A stretch of DNA of 64,000 nucleotides. It comes from Hymenopellis radicata (lineage: Eukaryota; Basidiomycota; Agaricomycetes; Agaricales; Physalacriaceae). The position numbers and the translations under genes were made by a program. The DNA lies in assembly GCA_015501595.1 (NCBI GenBank), contig JADNRX010000153.1, positions 1 to 64,000 of the forward strand, read 5' to 3'. This document shows positions 44,326-54,061 of this stretch, piece by piece; within the stretch, counting starts at the first letter, position 1; every line of letters starts with the position of its first letter. A model generated the notes under the pieces. That model saw only the letters and a program-made list of their open reading frames with translations. It was not told where the DNA came from and made no database searches.

Positions 44326-46587
44326 TCAAAGCGCAGCTTTTCCTCTCGAGTCAAATGGCAGCAGAAGAGCCACAAAGCCTGCAACAAGAAACAACGCGCC
44401 AGCAATATATATCGGAACACTTGTCCTCAAATTGGCGTATAGAGCGATGACGGGGGCCTGTACCATATTGTCAACGTTTGTCATGGACTTGACGTACAAC
44501 TTACCATAATCCCACATGTACGATTCGCTGCAGCTGCAAGCGCGTTCCCGGTCCCGCGATTCTTAGTCGGAAACAGCTCCGGTGTCAGGGCATACAGGAC
44601 GCCGTACATGACATTGCTTGTAAAGCTGTACGCACAATTCCATCCGAGGAGAGCCTTCGAGGACCGAGCCGTGGTAGAAGCAAGGATAAAGGCGCCTGTT
44701 AACAGGTGGATATTGAGAGAGTTCCTCGTCGGCCAAGAGAGGGGAGCTCCACGAGATACCCGGCTATAAGTGAGCCTGGGACGCCGATGACGCTCAGGAT
44801 GACTTGCTGGCAGTTATATGAGGTGGCGAGCGCGGACGTGCTGAATACACTTACATTACGGTATGTGAGAGACGTCGAACCGTCGCCAAAGTCTGCGCCG
44901 CGTGTAGCAAAACTGCGTGCGAGTATGAGTTCGAACGTAACTCTTGTCGCTGAAGAACACAAACATACAAAAAGGGGATAAAGGCGTTGTAAAGCGGAAA
45001 TGACAGGCCGAATAGCGCTAAGAAAAAAAAGTTAGTTCTAGATTGGAACGTGAAGCGAGGAAACACGAACCCCATATGACAATGATTAGACTCGTTGAAT
45101 ACGCCAGTTTCCTCGTAGCGAATAAGCTCTTCACATGGTCGGCACTGAGACCAGAGAGCGTGCGCCGAATGGCCCCCTTGGCGGAAGTATCCATCTCCTG
45201 GCATTCTTTCCCCAGAGCACCACGTAAATCCTCCACAGTCAGCCGGCACGCATCTGGCTTTCCGTTCCGTTCAGCAATCAAACGCAGAACATGAATCGCC
45301 TCCTCATCTCGTCCACGCCCCATGAGATACTTGGGACTCTCGTAGAGCCTAAACAAGAAGAACCGACAAGCCCACATCAGCAGCATCAGTCCACCCATCG
45401 CGAACAAGAAATATCGCCATCCTTGGTTATCCTGTCTCCTACACGGAACGGCGCCATCCTCACATGAGAAGTTGCCGATAAGCGCCCACGCAATCAAACT
45501 CCCAAGCAGCTGCCCGAATGCCCACCACATCGACAAAACGGTGAGAAGGTACTGATGGGACGCTGGGATGAACTCGAGGAAGATGGCCGAGTCCACCGGG
45601 AGGTTTCCACCAACACCGATGGACCATACTGCAGCCAGCGAGCTGACGGTGACGAAATTGGGAGAGCCTCCAGCAGCTGCGGCGAAGACACCTGCGATGA
45701 GGAGTGTTATATTGAACGAGAGCCGCCGCCCCCAAACGTCGGAGCCCACACCCCAGAACACGGCGCCGACGAGGAGACCTATGTTTTGGCTCAGTTGCAG
45801 AAAGGCGCCTTGTGATTGAAACTCCTGGACTACTTGGGGAAGGAAGAGGCCTGTGACTACCTGGGAAGGTGCTACTTCAGAGCTGTTGACTCGCGTTAAG
45901 AAGAACATACAGGCCAGAGGTTATCTCTTTTTTTTTTTTTTTTTTTTTTGGAGGACGCAGCTACACTTTCGTGTGATCATTGTTAGCGTACAGCACTTTT
46001 GTACTGTTTCCCGCGCCGCAGATCGCGTGTTTGTTCGAGGATATTTCAACCCCGCAACTTGTGCCAAGTTGTATGCTGGCAAGCCCAATAGGAAGAATGC
46101 ATTTACGCACGAACAGATGCCCAGTCTGAACAGTGTGGGACTCGCGTCGTTAGAAGCCATACCCACTAGAACTCCCTGGTGGTACGGCGTTGAACCCGCG
46201 ACTACGGGACCGGTGATCTACGGTTTACCCATAGACCAGAACGTGGGCTCAAGAACCACTCGCCCATGCGTCCCGCCAGAGTTATCTCTAAAGCAGACAT
46301 GATCAGACTCGAAGCTAGACATCTAGACGAATAGTTGATAACTCACGCGAACCAGCCAAATCCTGTCACGACAAACAGATCCCACTGCACAATCTTAATC
46401 CAGTATACGGCTCGAGACACAAATACGAACAGACCTGATACCGCCCCATACCAATCTCCTGCAGTGATCCATTAAGCAAGTCTACCTTCCGCTGATACTC
46501 GGAATCGACAATATACGCATCCACATCGCGTACGCCATCCACAGAGGCACGAACTCCGCCGTCCTTTTCGTTGTCAGCCATCGTCAT
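44326..46587 (-). CDS. MFS transporter, micro-exon hit by a SINE
   Basis: A twelve-helix major-facilitator permease of a fungal family related to phosphate/sugar porters; the substrate is unknown. Exon 1 (46435-46587) ends LQEIGMGRYQ and exon 2 (46347-46384) reads WDLFVVTGFGWFA. A 16-nt exon (45911-45926) then supplies DNLWP, and exon 4 from 45860 begins VVTGLFLPQVVQEF, followed by GVGSDVWGRRLSFN (loop 2-3 motif), GWRYFLFAMGGLMLLMWACR, LYESPKYLMGRGRDEEAI and a long cytoplasmic loop. Later exons give GLSFPLYNAFIPFL, GADFGDGSTSLTYRN, VILSVIGVPGSLIAGYLVEL and AGALFLVAGFVALLLPFDSR with TGA 44326-44328. A SINE (45928-46274) has inserted in the 16-nt exon, so correct splicing is doubtful. The start could be 46587 or 46581. 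Confidence 0.85.
45928..46274 (-). mobile_element. tRNA-related SINE with poly(A) tail and target duplication
   Basis: Read on the minus strand, the element begins GGGACGCATGGGCGAGTGGT (A-box-like, as in class II Leu/Ser tRNAs). It has GCGGGTTCAACGCC (B-box-like) about 90 bases in, followed by CCACCA, then a ~230-base body and a tail of 23 A (45928-45950). It is flanked by GAGATAACTCTGGC (46275-46288) and GAGATAACCTCTGGC (45913-45927), a 14/15-bp target duplication with one base missing in the upstream copy. Promoter boxes, oligo-A tail and duplication together identify a SINE mobilised by LINE-type machinery. It encodes no protein. Confidence 0.85.
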
Positions 46588-47365
46588 CGTAATAGCGGTC
46601 GAAGCAGGTCTCTGGAAGAAGCCATCGATAGCGGTTTGCGAACGTAGGTTTGATGCATGATGTCCAACTAACTCGATACTGCACGAACGTGCGAGGGGCG
46701 ACGTGGCTCAAACGAGCACTCCCTAAGCCGGTCTAACAGCGCCACCGTTTCGCTGTCAGCCTGAGATACATCCCGCCGCCTTCTGGAGAGTATCGTTGTT
46801 CGCGTCGGTAGATATACAGTTCGTTTAGTTTCCCCGGCCAAACAAGTTGCGTCGACATCAACAGATGAATCGTAGAGGAGAAGAGACAATCCTGTTTGTA
46901 TGGTGCGTCTAAAACGCGCAGTTGTTGGATCTTATATGATGGTACGAAGGCATGGTCCAACAACCCTAACCTGAGCTTCCGCGCTCCCAACATTCACTTT
47001 CATTATTAAAGGTTCGAGGCGTTATATAAATAACATGCATAACGATATATAACCCGTTGTAACATAAAAAAAGTCCGTTCGAAATCGTATCCAAGCACAC
47101 GCCTCACCTCGCCTCTGATTACCCACAACAACCCCATCTCATACCTAAATCTCCTCCACCCTCTTCTCACAACAATCCCACCATAATATACCCAGATCCC
47201 CCCACGCGTCGTGCCAATATCACTACATCATCTGCGTCCACTACCATCACTCGTGAAGATAATGCATACTGTTAATCCTCGATATCGCGCCCTGCCTCGG
47301 AGCCAGACTCGACAGATTAAGCTGAGACGCGTTCTGCGATCGCGAATAAAAGTCGTCCGAGGGGA
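46588..47365. other. Intergenic region
   Basis: Upstream region of the MFS gene and 3' region of the nucleoside phosphatase gene, which point the same way. Short minus-strand frames (46668-46993) show no motif. No repeat was seen. Confidence 0.4.
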
Positions 47366-49474
47366 CTAACCCCGGGACGGCGACGGCGAGCGCGATATCG
47401 CGTTGCCAGACGAGGCGAGACTAATGCCCGTCGGCAGGGAATAAGACCGTGTCGGGGAGATGCGCGAGGGCGTTACGGGACTCGAGGGTATGGAGAGGGA
47501 AGGCGACATCCGTGCAGGCGTAGGACGGTGCGACGTGGTTATAATCCGTCGTAACCACTTGAAACTTTTCCCGGTGGGAGACGGGGGACGTGAACCGTTG
47601 GCGAACGGCTTGCCCTCTTCCATGTTGTATATCTCAAAGTCGCGTTGTTTGGACATGGTCCGTATAGATCGTAGACAGTTTGCGCGCAATCGTCGTCGAA
47701 GAGGGTAGCTGATCAAAAGCGCGATGAAGAAAACCATAATCCAGAAAAGAAGAATGACAGGCGAGAAGCCCAAGGAGGAGCGTGTGAGAGAGGAAGGGAG
47801 ATGGGGTGTGATTTTGTCCTCTAGCATGTCCACCCACGGAGGACGTATCGGTTGTATTGGAAAGTTCTCGTCCGGTATGTTGTCCAAAGGATCACCAATA
47901 GGCTTTCCAGAATCCAATATTGGTATTTCTTTGCTCGCCTCCACCACCATCTTGCCTAGCGTCCAGCTGATAGCGATGTCGCCGACGGTATCCACCGACT
48001 GGAATGTCGGTCGCCCTAACCCCTTGCGTTCAGCCTTCTCAACTACCTCGTCTCCGTGCGTGGTCCCATTACCGCCGGGATCCACTATCCGCGGCATCCC
48101 AATACCTTCATGTAACACATTCGCGATCCAAGCAGCTTTGAAGCACTGCATCTGCAATCGCGGGATCTCCACCTGGTCGCCCCACTGTCCAACCTCGACA
48201 ATCTTCCCGTTCTCTTCCACTTCTCCGTCGCCACTCGGTCTCTGTCTCGACGCGTCATGCTCGGCCACAATGTCACTCCAGTTCCGAGAACAAAATGCCG
48301 ACGCGGCGCGCTCATACTGCACGTAATCATACGCGCCGCCCAAGCCAAAGACGTGTTCGGAGGAGTACCAGTATTCTGAGACGCCTATAAAATGCGAAAC
48401 AGAAAAATCTATCGGGGGGACGTAGACGCCATTCATTAGACACGGGGTATCAGGACAGGGTGTGTGTTTATTTAGCAGCGACGACGTATTCCGCATGCAT
48501 TGCTCAAAGGAGCCCGTGCCAACTAGACGGTGGGATTTCCTAGAATGTTCGGAAGAAGAGCCAGACTGGACAGGCGTCTCTATCAACTCTAGATCCTTGG
48601 GCAGACATGGGTCGGGAACAACATCGTCATTGGAGGGGTGCTCTTCAAAGTCGTTGATGGCCTGGCCAACGTATCGCTCCCGCGCCTGGTTCGTGCCATA
48701 GCCTAGCCAGGTCGTGACGAAAACTTTATGACTGATTTCCTGGCCGTTTAGCAGGCGCAATGACACGTCGACGAGACTCTTCGAGTCGTGCTGGTGGGCT
48801 TTGTTGGGTTCAAAGGCAATCTGGGTCGATGCGCCGCCCATGTCAAGAAAGCCGTATGTCGTTGGATTGCTGGAGCCCGCGAATCCATCCATAAGATAAT
48901 TGACTGCTATCCAGCCAAAGAGCCCTTCCTCCTCGCCGGTGATGATTCGGACACTAGAACCGCAAGGACCAGCGTCACTAGGAGAATCCATCTTGAAGTG
49001 GGAATGGTGCACGAAGAAATGACACGTCTTGAGTAGAATTTCCGCCTGTTGTTCGGGTGAAAGAAGGCGCATTCCGCGGTTGCCAGTAGAAAGAGAGGTG
49101 TCTCGGCGTGTAATGAAGGGGGGATATGGTCCTGAGCATGGGCAAGTAAGGGCCTCAGATAACCAGGGAGATCGTCCGAGTCGTCTGCAAAGGTGGAAAT
49201 CCCTGTACCGCCTATCAACAACCATTCACGCTATCTTCAAATTCAACTATTCACCTGGCTCAACCTTGGTCACCCAATCCTCGCCATTCCTGGTTCCCTT
49301 TTCCACCGTCGGCAGCGTGAGCAAGTCTGGTGAATCAATGTCTTTGTCGAGTCGGATAACTTTTGGGTCCTTCCAACTGTATATCTGCACTCGAGAGCCC
49401 GACGAGCCAGCGTCGATGACAACGCCAAAATGGCGCCCACTCAGCCATTGATCCTGGGCCGTCGACGGCGGCAT
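47366..49474 (-). CDS. GDA1/CD39 nucleoside phosphatase (Golgi apyrase type)
   Basis: This enzyme hydrolyses nucleoside di- and triphosphates in the Golgi lumen and supports glycosylation by removing GDP/UDP. The start is ATG 49474 (MPPSTAQDQWLSGRHFGV). Apyrase conserved regions: VIDAGSSGSRVQIYSW (ACR1), LFLLATAGMRLL (ACR2, across a frameshift), ITGEEEGLFGWIAVNYLMD (ACR3), YGFLDMGGASTQIAF (ACR4). A membrane span (SPVILLFWIMVFFIALLISY) is followed by a ~100-residue basic cytoplasmic tail, as in yeast Ynd1, ending at the stop near 47366. One ~52-nt intron lies at ~49220-49260. One G appears to be missing near 49074: GCGGA stands where GCGGGA would keep ATAGMRLL in frame. Everything else is intact, so a sequence error is possible. 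Confidence 0.88.
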
Positions 49475-49759
49475 ACGTCGATGTCGAGCACGGCGGGGGT
49501 CTTGAAACCGCGGCCGTCGTGGATGTCGTGGTTGACGGAAAGCCGCGCCGATAGGCCGACGAATAACGGAGCTCTCAGGGTTAGGGTTACATAATGGACC
49601 ACGCTCACCTGACGCTCACAAATCCATCTAATCCAAAGACGCCATACTAGGAGGACACCAGAGGATGTATCCGATGCACATGGGAATCTGTCCACCCGAG
49701 TGATTACAATGTCTTGCTTCCAAGCGGAGATGGGCGGTGTCCTACCAGTCAGATAAGTA
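49475..49759. other. Short gap upstream of the phosphatase
   Basis: This is the promoter region of the nucleoside phosphatase; no other feature is recognised. Confidence 0.35.
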
Positions 49760-50230
49760 TCACAGTTCATGGCAGGCCTTCATGTACAGCGCGGCGCCTG
49801 GCGCGTCGCAATTCACGACTCGCTGACTCGGATGCACCGTCATAAAGAGGTTCGTTCTGAAAGTCGGACATTTTGGGCCGGAAAAATGATGCCCTGTGAA
49901 AGAAATCGTACATATTTTGCTCACCAGGGGGCTGACCTGACAGATGCTGGTGCTGAGTGCGCCGTGTTCCCTTGGATCCATAGCTGTCATAGCAACTGCA
50001 AAGTGAATCATAACACCTAGAGAATTGGCCATGCCTAGTCGATACATCTTCATGAGGTGCCTCAAGACATCGGTGTCGTAATCCGCATGAATGGCTTTTG
50101 CTTGCTCTCGTCCTGTAAACATGATAAATGCGATGGGAATTCCTTTGCCTTTTTCATTCGTCACAAGAAGGATCAGGAGCAAGACACGGGTAGCACAAAA
50201 GCCTAAGGTGAGATCCATATGGACTTCCAT
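49760..50230 (-). pseudogene. Fragment of a MULE-type transposase
   Basis: The minus-strand frame contains MDLTLGFCATRVLLLILLV, TNEKGKGIPIAFIMFTGRE, KAIHADYDTDVL and FAVAMTAMDPREHGAL. Order and wording follow the central part of fungal Mutator-like transposases (Asp in the first strand, then a VAMTDxDxRExxAL-type motif). The flanking catalytic regions and the C-terminal zinc finger are missing and no terminal repeats were found. It is therefore an old fragment. Identification rests on remembered family patterns. Confidence 0.55.
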
Positions 50231-50397
50231 GTAGGAGCGTGCATCCTTGGCGTCGCGAGGATTAGTTCAAAACGTTGCTCGGGTCAATGTTCAGTAGCTG
50301 CAATTTGCGACTGATAATGGAGGCAGAATGATGTGAAGGAAAGAGTTGGTGATGATGCTTTCGCGCCGAATCAGCTTTCAATGTTTAGCTCTGCTAT

Positions 50398-50870
50398 TGA
50401 TCCTTGAGGAATACCGGTTTTAGAAGCGGCGGAACGATAGAGCGAAGAGGACTCATGAATAAGCTGATATGGATAGCGGTCGTCGCTGTAAATGTTTGGC
50501 CAGCGTGCAACCAGCGTGATTGAGCGAATTTCTTGCGGAAGCGCGATTTTAGAAGCGGCGGAACGATAGAGCAAAGAGGAATCATGAATAGCAAGCTGAT
50601 ATGGATATTGGTCGTCGCTGTAAATGTTTGGCCAGCGTGCAACCAGCGTGATTGAGCAAATTTCTTGCGTACGAGGTTGATGGAAGCGCGATTTTAGAAG
50701 TGGCGGAACGATAGAGCCTTGAAGAGGAATCATGAATAGCAAGCTGATATCGACAGCGGTTGTCGCTGTAAATCTTTGGCCAGCATGCAACCAGCGCCGG
50801 TGATTGAGCAAATTTCTTCCATACGAGGTTGATGGAAGCGCGTTCACGAAGTAGCGAGAGGGCATAATTT
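50398..50870. repeat. Minisatellite, about 3.5 units of 120-150 bp
   Basis: Three full units (about 50398-50518, 50519-50650, 50651-50800) and a partial fourth share TTTTAGAAG, GGCGGAACGATAGAGC, ATCATGAATA, AGCTGATAT, GTCGCTGTAAAT and TTTGGCCAGC. Units differ by short indels (for example an extra GTACGAGGTTGATGGAAGCG block in the third). Reading frames on the minus strand repeat the peptide AIHDSS...LYRSAASKIAL and ITLVARWPNIYSDD, so the array could lie within a coding region, but no complete gene is evident. Confidence 0.8.
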
Positions 50871-51462
50871 CGGACATCTGGGTGAAGAGAAATACGTGGT
50901 GCATCATCCATGTCAATGAGTCGTCTACATCTATCCGGCGAATGGGAGGTTATTCCGGAAATCTCTAAAATTGCAATCGTAATACCATCTGGGTTGCATA
51001 TATACATCAAAATATTCCACAGAATGGTGCATAAACAGACCTGGGTTATTGTCCTGCATGGAAATGACTCGAATCCAGCATGGACAACCAATGTCTGCCC
51101 AGCCACTCTGATTCTTCCCCGACTCGGCCTCCTTGCCCTTGTTCAATACTGCCCACGACGCTGAGACATCTAGAATTTTTTTTAAAATGCATGAATAGTC
51201 CGCGCTATACAAGAATCGGACGACGAAGAGGAAGACGAATGGGACGAGGTCGAAGCACCGGGTTCAGGTCGGCGACAGGACATCGAAAAGGATTTCCTCA
51301 GCAAAATGCTGGAGGAGGCGCCGTAGGAGGAACTGGAGCAGGAGCATGAACAAGAAGGAGTGATAGCGACTGATTGGACTCGAATTGTATTTAATACCTG
51401 TTATTTTGTTGAACTGCTATTGACGTGTCGAGTTAAAAGTATACATACAATGATTCTGTAGT
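50871..51462. other. Region with short unrecognised frames
   Basis: On the minus strand a frame upstream of the minisatellite reads DDAPRISLHPDVRNYALSLL and runs into the array. On the plus strand a short acidic peptide (ESDDEEEDEWDEVEAPGSG) occurs at ~51215-51280 and stops after 30 more codons. Neither can be assigned. Confidence 0.3.
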
Positions 51463-52340
51463 TTACTGCTTATCAAGGTGACGCTGTAGCAGCTCGTCCA
51501 TGACTTTGGTCAAAGGTCGGACAGGATTTTTGTGTTCTTTTTTGCGCCTAACAGGAATGTTTGTACTCGATACACAGAGTTAATCCGTACGCACCTTTCA
51601 TCAAACCAACGCTTGACTTTCAAAGGGGGCAGCTCCACCTTCTGCACCAGCGCGTCAAAGGTACCGGTCTGCTTTGGGTATGGATCTCGTTGGAAATGTT
51701 CCTCTAAGATAGCCACCTTGTAATAAGGCTTCCGTTTTGTCTTGGCAGGTGTCACGGTAAGTGGTATACCGGTCGGGAGAGAACCTTGGCGCGCCTTGTA
51801 TCTTCATGTACAGGTCAATGACATTTGGCTACCTAGCATATGAGTTATTTAGCTCACCGGATGTCGCTGAGCCGTCTGCTGAGTCTAGATTTGTTCGTGC
51901 CGAGGCGCTCCGCCAAGTCGACAAGCTCGCTTTCACTGGGGTACAGGTTGCGAGCGCATTGGTCCAATATTATCTTGCTTTGCTCGTCTGGTACACGTTC
52001 ATAACCGCGGAATTCGCTTGTGTCCTGTCCTTGAACACTGCGCGCCGCTTTGTCCGCGTCCCGACTGGAGAGTCTTGAGGTAAGCGTGATGAAGAATAAC
52101 GCGTTCTGCCACGTACCGACGACAAAACCAGCGCGAGATGGTCTTTATAGGGAAGCCCAGATCTCGTGCCACGATCTCTTGTCTCTCACGACTGGGATAA
52201 CGATCGTCTTTGTAGACGGATTCGAGCACCATCCGAAAAGGCCGAAGATTGCCTTTGGTTTGGAGAACGCTCGAAGTCGACGACAAGTACCGCTGTAATT
52301 TGAGTGTCCTGGTGGTGACATGTCGACAGAAATTGAACAT
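51463..52340 (-). CDS. Protein with three homeodomain-like units
   Basis: Four exons join in phase: 52117-52340, 51858-52064, 51595-51801 and 51463-51547 (introns 52, 56 and 47 nt). Unit A (VLESVYKDDRYPSRERQEIV ... GFPIKTISRWFCRRR) and unit C (AILEEHFQRDPYP ... LKVKRWFDERRKKE) fit the homeodomain pattern of L16, F/Y20, Y25-P26, W48-F49 and R53. Unit B (IILDQCARNLYPSESELVDL ... KSRLSRRLSDIR) keeps the helix spacing but lacks W48-F49. In all three the normally invariant Asn51 is replaced (Arg, Asp, Glu). The protein is ~240 residues, basic at the end of unit C, and ends LTKVMDELLQRHLDKQ. A nuclear DNA-binding role is inferred only. ATG 52340 is the first in frame; a gene on the other strand starts 87 bases away at 52427. 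Confidence 0.65.
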
Positions 52341-52426
52341 GGTCGCTTTTGACGCGTTGGTGACAAGTAAAGATGCATCGGCAAATTCCGGCAATCACAC
52401 AACACTTGCCTCTGCCCATCATCATC
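52341..52426. promoter_or_regulatory. Short divergent intergenic region
   Basis: Only 86 bases separate the start codons of the homeodomain-like gene (minus) and the coiled-coil gene (plus). Both promoters must overlap here or lie within the opposite gene. No TATA box is obvious. Confidence 0.4.
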
Positions 52427-53020
52427 ATGTCGGAACCCTTCGCGTCTGGATCAGGCTACGGTTCCATCTCGCCGACGTTCCCTCATGTCAACAACGTCTT
52501 CGCCGATCCTATGCAGCTCGAGCCACCTTCGGCTGATGTGACTGTCTTTAAGCAAAACATTCGCCTTATTTCTGAGCAGGTACTCCACCTGCAGAATGTC
52601 GCAAGGAGCGCGTTAGATGGGATGTTAGTTGGTCTCGCTCTGCTCTTTTTATTTTACCACCATTCTCATGCAGACAAAACGCGTACCACCCAGGCAGCAA
52701 TCCCGTTCAGACCGAATGTAACTAAATTGTCGTTTGCCAACGAAACAGTGCTAAAAAAGCTCCATTCTGCAGCTGACATCGCTACCCTCAAGCAGAATCT
52801 CGAAATGCTGTCCGAGCTGATGCGCCAGACTGGTGTGGGCGCGTTGCCTTTGCTGTCGATCGAGAACCCACCTCCGACGGAAGAGCAGATAATGTCAGAC
52901 GTGACAAAGTCGGTGGAGGTTTTGTACGCGCGTCTACAAAGAAATCAGGAAAGTGCGGGTGTAGTTGCCAAGTTGATGTCGGACGCGACTGGGGCTGCAA
53001 GGAAAGGCCCTGGCAAATGA
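52427..53020 (+). CDS. Small coiled-coil protein
   Basis: From ATG 52427 (MSEPFASGSGYGSISPTF) the gene has two inferred introns (52624-52673 and 52718-52772) and ends at TGA 53018-53020. The spliced product has heptad-like helical stretches (TVFKQNIRLISEQVLHLQNV and SDIATLKQNLEMLSELMRQT), a TGVGALPLL motif, and a C-terminal helix with KSVEVLYARLQRNQESAG. Length is about 160 residues. Without splicing out the second intron the frame also stays open in another phase, so the exact structure is uncertain. No family is recognised and function is unknown. It is divergent from the homeodomain-like gene. Confidence 0.55.
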   Translation: MSEPFASGSGYGSISPTFPHVNNVFADPMQLEPPSADVTVFKQNIRLISEQVLHLQNVARSALDGMLVGLALLFLFYHHSHADKTRTTQAAIPFRPNVTKLSFANETVLKKLHSAADIATLKQNLEMLSELMRQTGVGALPLLSIENPPPTEEQIMSDVTKSVEVLYARLQRNQESAGVVAKLMSDATGAARKGPGK

Positions 53021-54061
53021 TCTACGTAGGATGAATCACGACAGTGTACATATGTACACGTTGGTGGATGTCAATATGTCCCTTGTATTATTAATGTATC
53101 CAAGGTTAATATGGAGGAAGTGAAAAGGTCTCTGTCATGGGTTGTTCAAGGAGCTGCCATCCCTTCGATCTTGTGCCGGTGAGATTTTCTTCCTCCATCC
53201 CCGATGACTTATCGTTTAGAAGCCAAATAGACGCCCGGCGGACCCTTCGTAAGTGCGCATTTTTCCAAGGATTGACGCTCAACGAGTTCCCTTCTGCAGG
53301 ACGATACATTCACATTAACAGAAGACGACAAATGCACTCTTAGACGAGCTGAAAGACTCTACTTCTCTATATATGGAGTACGAACGCCTGCTTACTACCA
53401 ACCCCACCTGTGCATATGCTCTGGATCGACTAGTTCAAGCGGCTTCAGATCCACAGGCTGATACAATCAAGTTCGATTATCATCGCGCCTGCGTAATTAG
53501 CGATAGTTCTCACCAAGTTTTCACCTTACAACAGGCACAGAAGGATCATGACCTCGGGCCGCTGCTCAACGAGTTGGTCAAAATGCAAACGCGGCAATGG
53601 AGTCGCGCCTATTTCAGAGGACCACAAACGCTATAGAATTCGAACTAGGCCCCATAATGGAGAGAAGAGACTGCCGCTTCGCCGCCCCGTACGACAGCGT
53701 GTTTCTTTGGTAGTCTATGTTGTCATTGTTGTAGTCTTATGTCAAATTGAGCACGCCTCATGTTCCCCAAGTGCCACCACACATGTTGCCCTCGATTATC
53801 AGTCGTTCAACTTCGGCGTCTTTGCACCAAGTACATCATAAAATTCCGACCATTCAAGTATGTCTGTTTATTACATTCGTCCATACTCGGAACTACAGGG
53901 CAAAGAGAGTTGGTAAGGTAATGCAGCATGCAAATTAAATAGATAGTATAAATAACAGAGAGAGACAGAGTAAGTGGGTAGCATAAGTCATAAGCATAGG
54001 CATGAGAACGGAAAAACATATATGGTACAACGCGAAAGTGATAGAAAGGTATCTAAAGCTC
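53021..54061. other. Region with unrecognised short frames
   Basis: Frames at 53137-53343 and 53373-53636 (plus; the latter reads YERLLTTNPTCAYALDRLVQ) could be exons of a small gene, but I cannot connect them convincingly and recognise no family. The remainder to the F-box relic holds nothing I can name. Confidence 0.3.

Noticed and set aside
45853..46302. Plus-strand 149-codon frame through the poly-T run
   Set aside because: It runs through the SINE in antisense; the phenylalanine run is the SINE tail.
51463..53020. Mating-type A (HD1/HD2) locus
   Set aside because: The second gene has no homeodomain, the homeodomain-like units lack Asn51, and no mitochondrial intermediate peptidase gene is adjacent.
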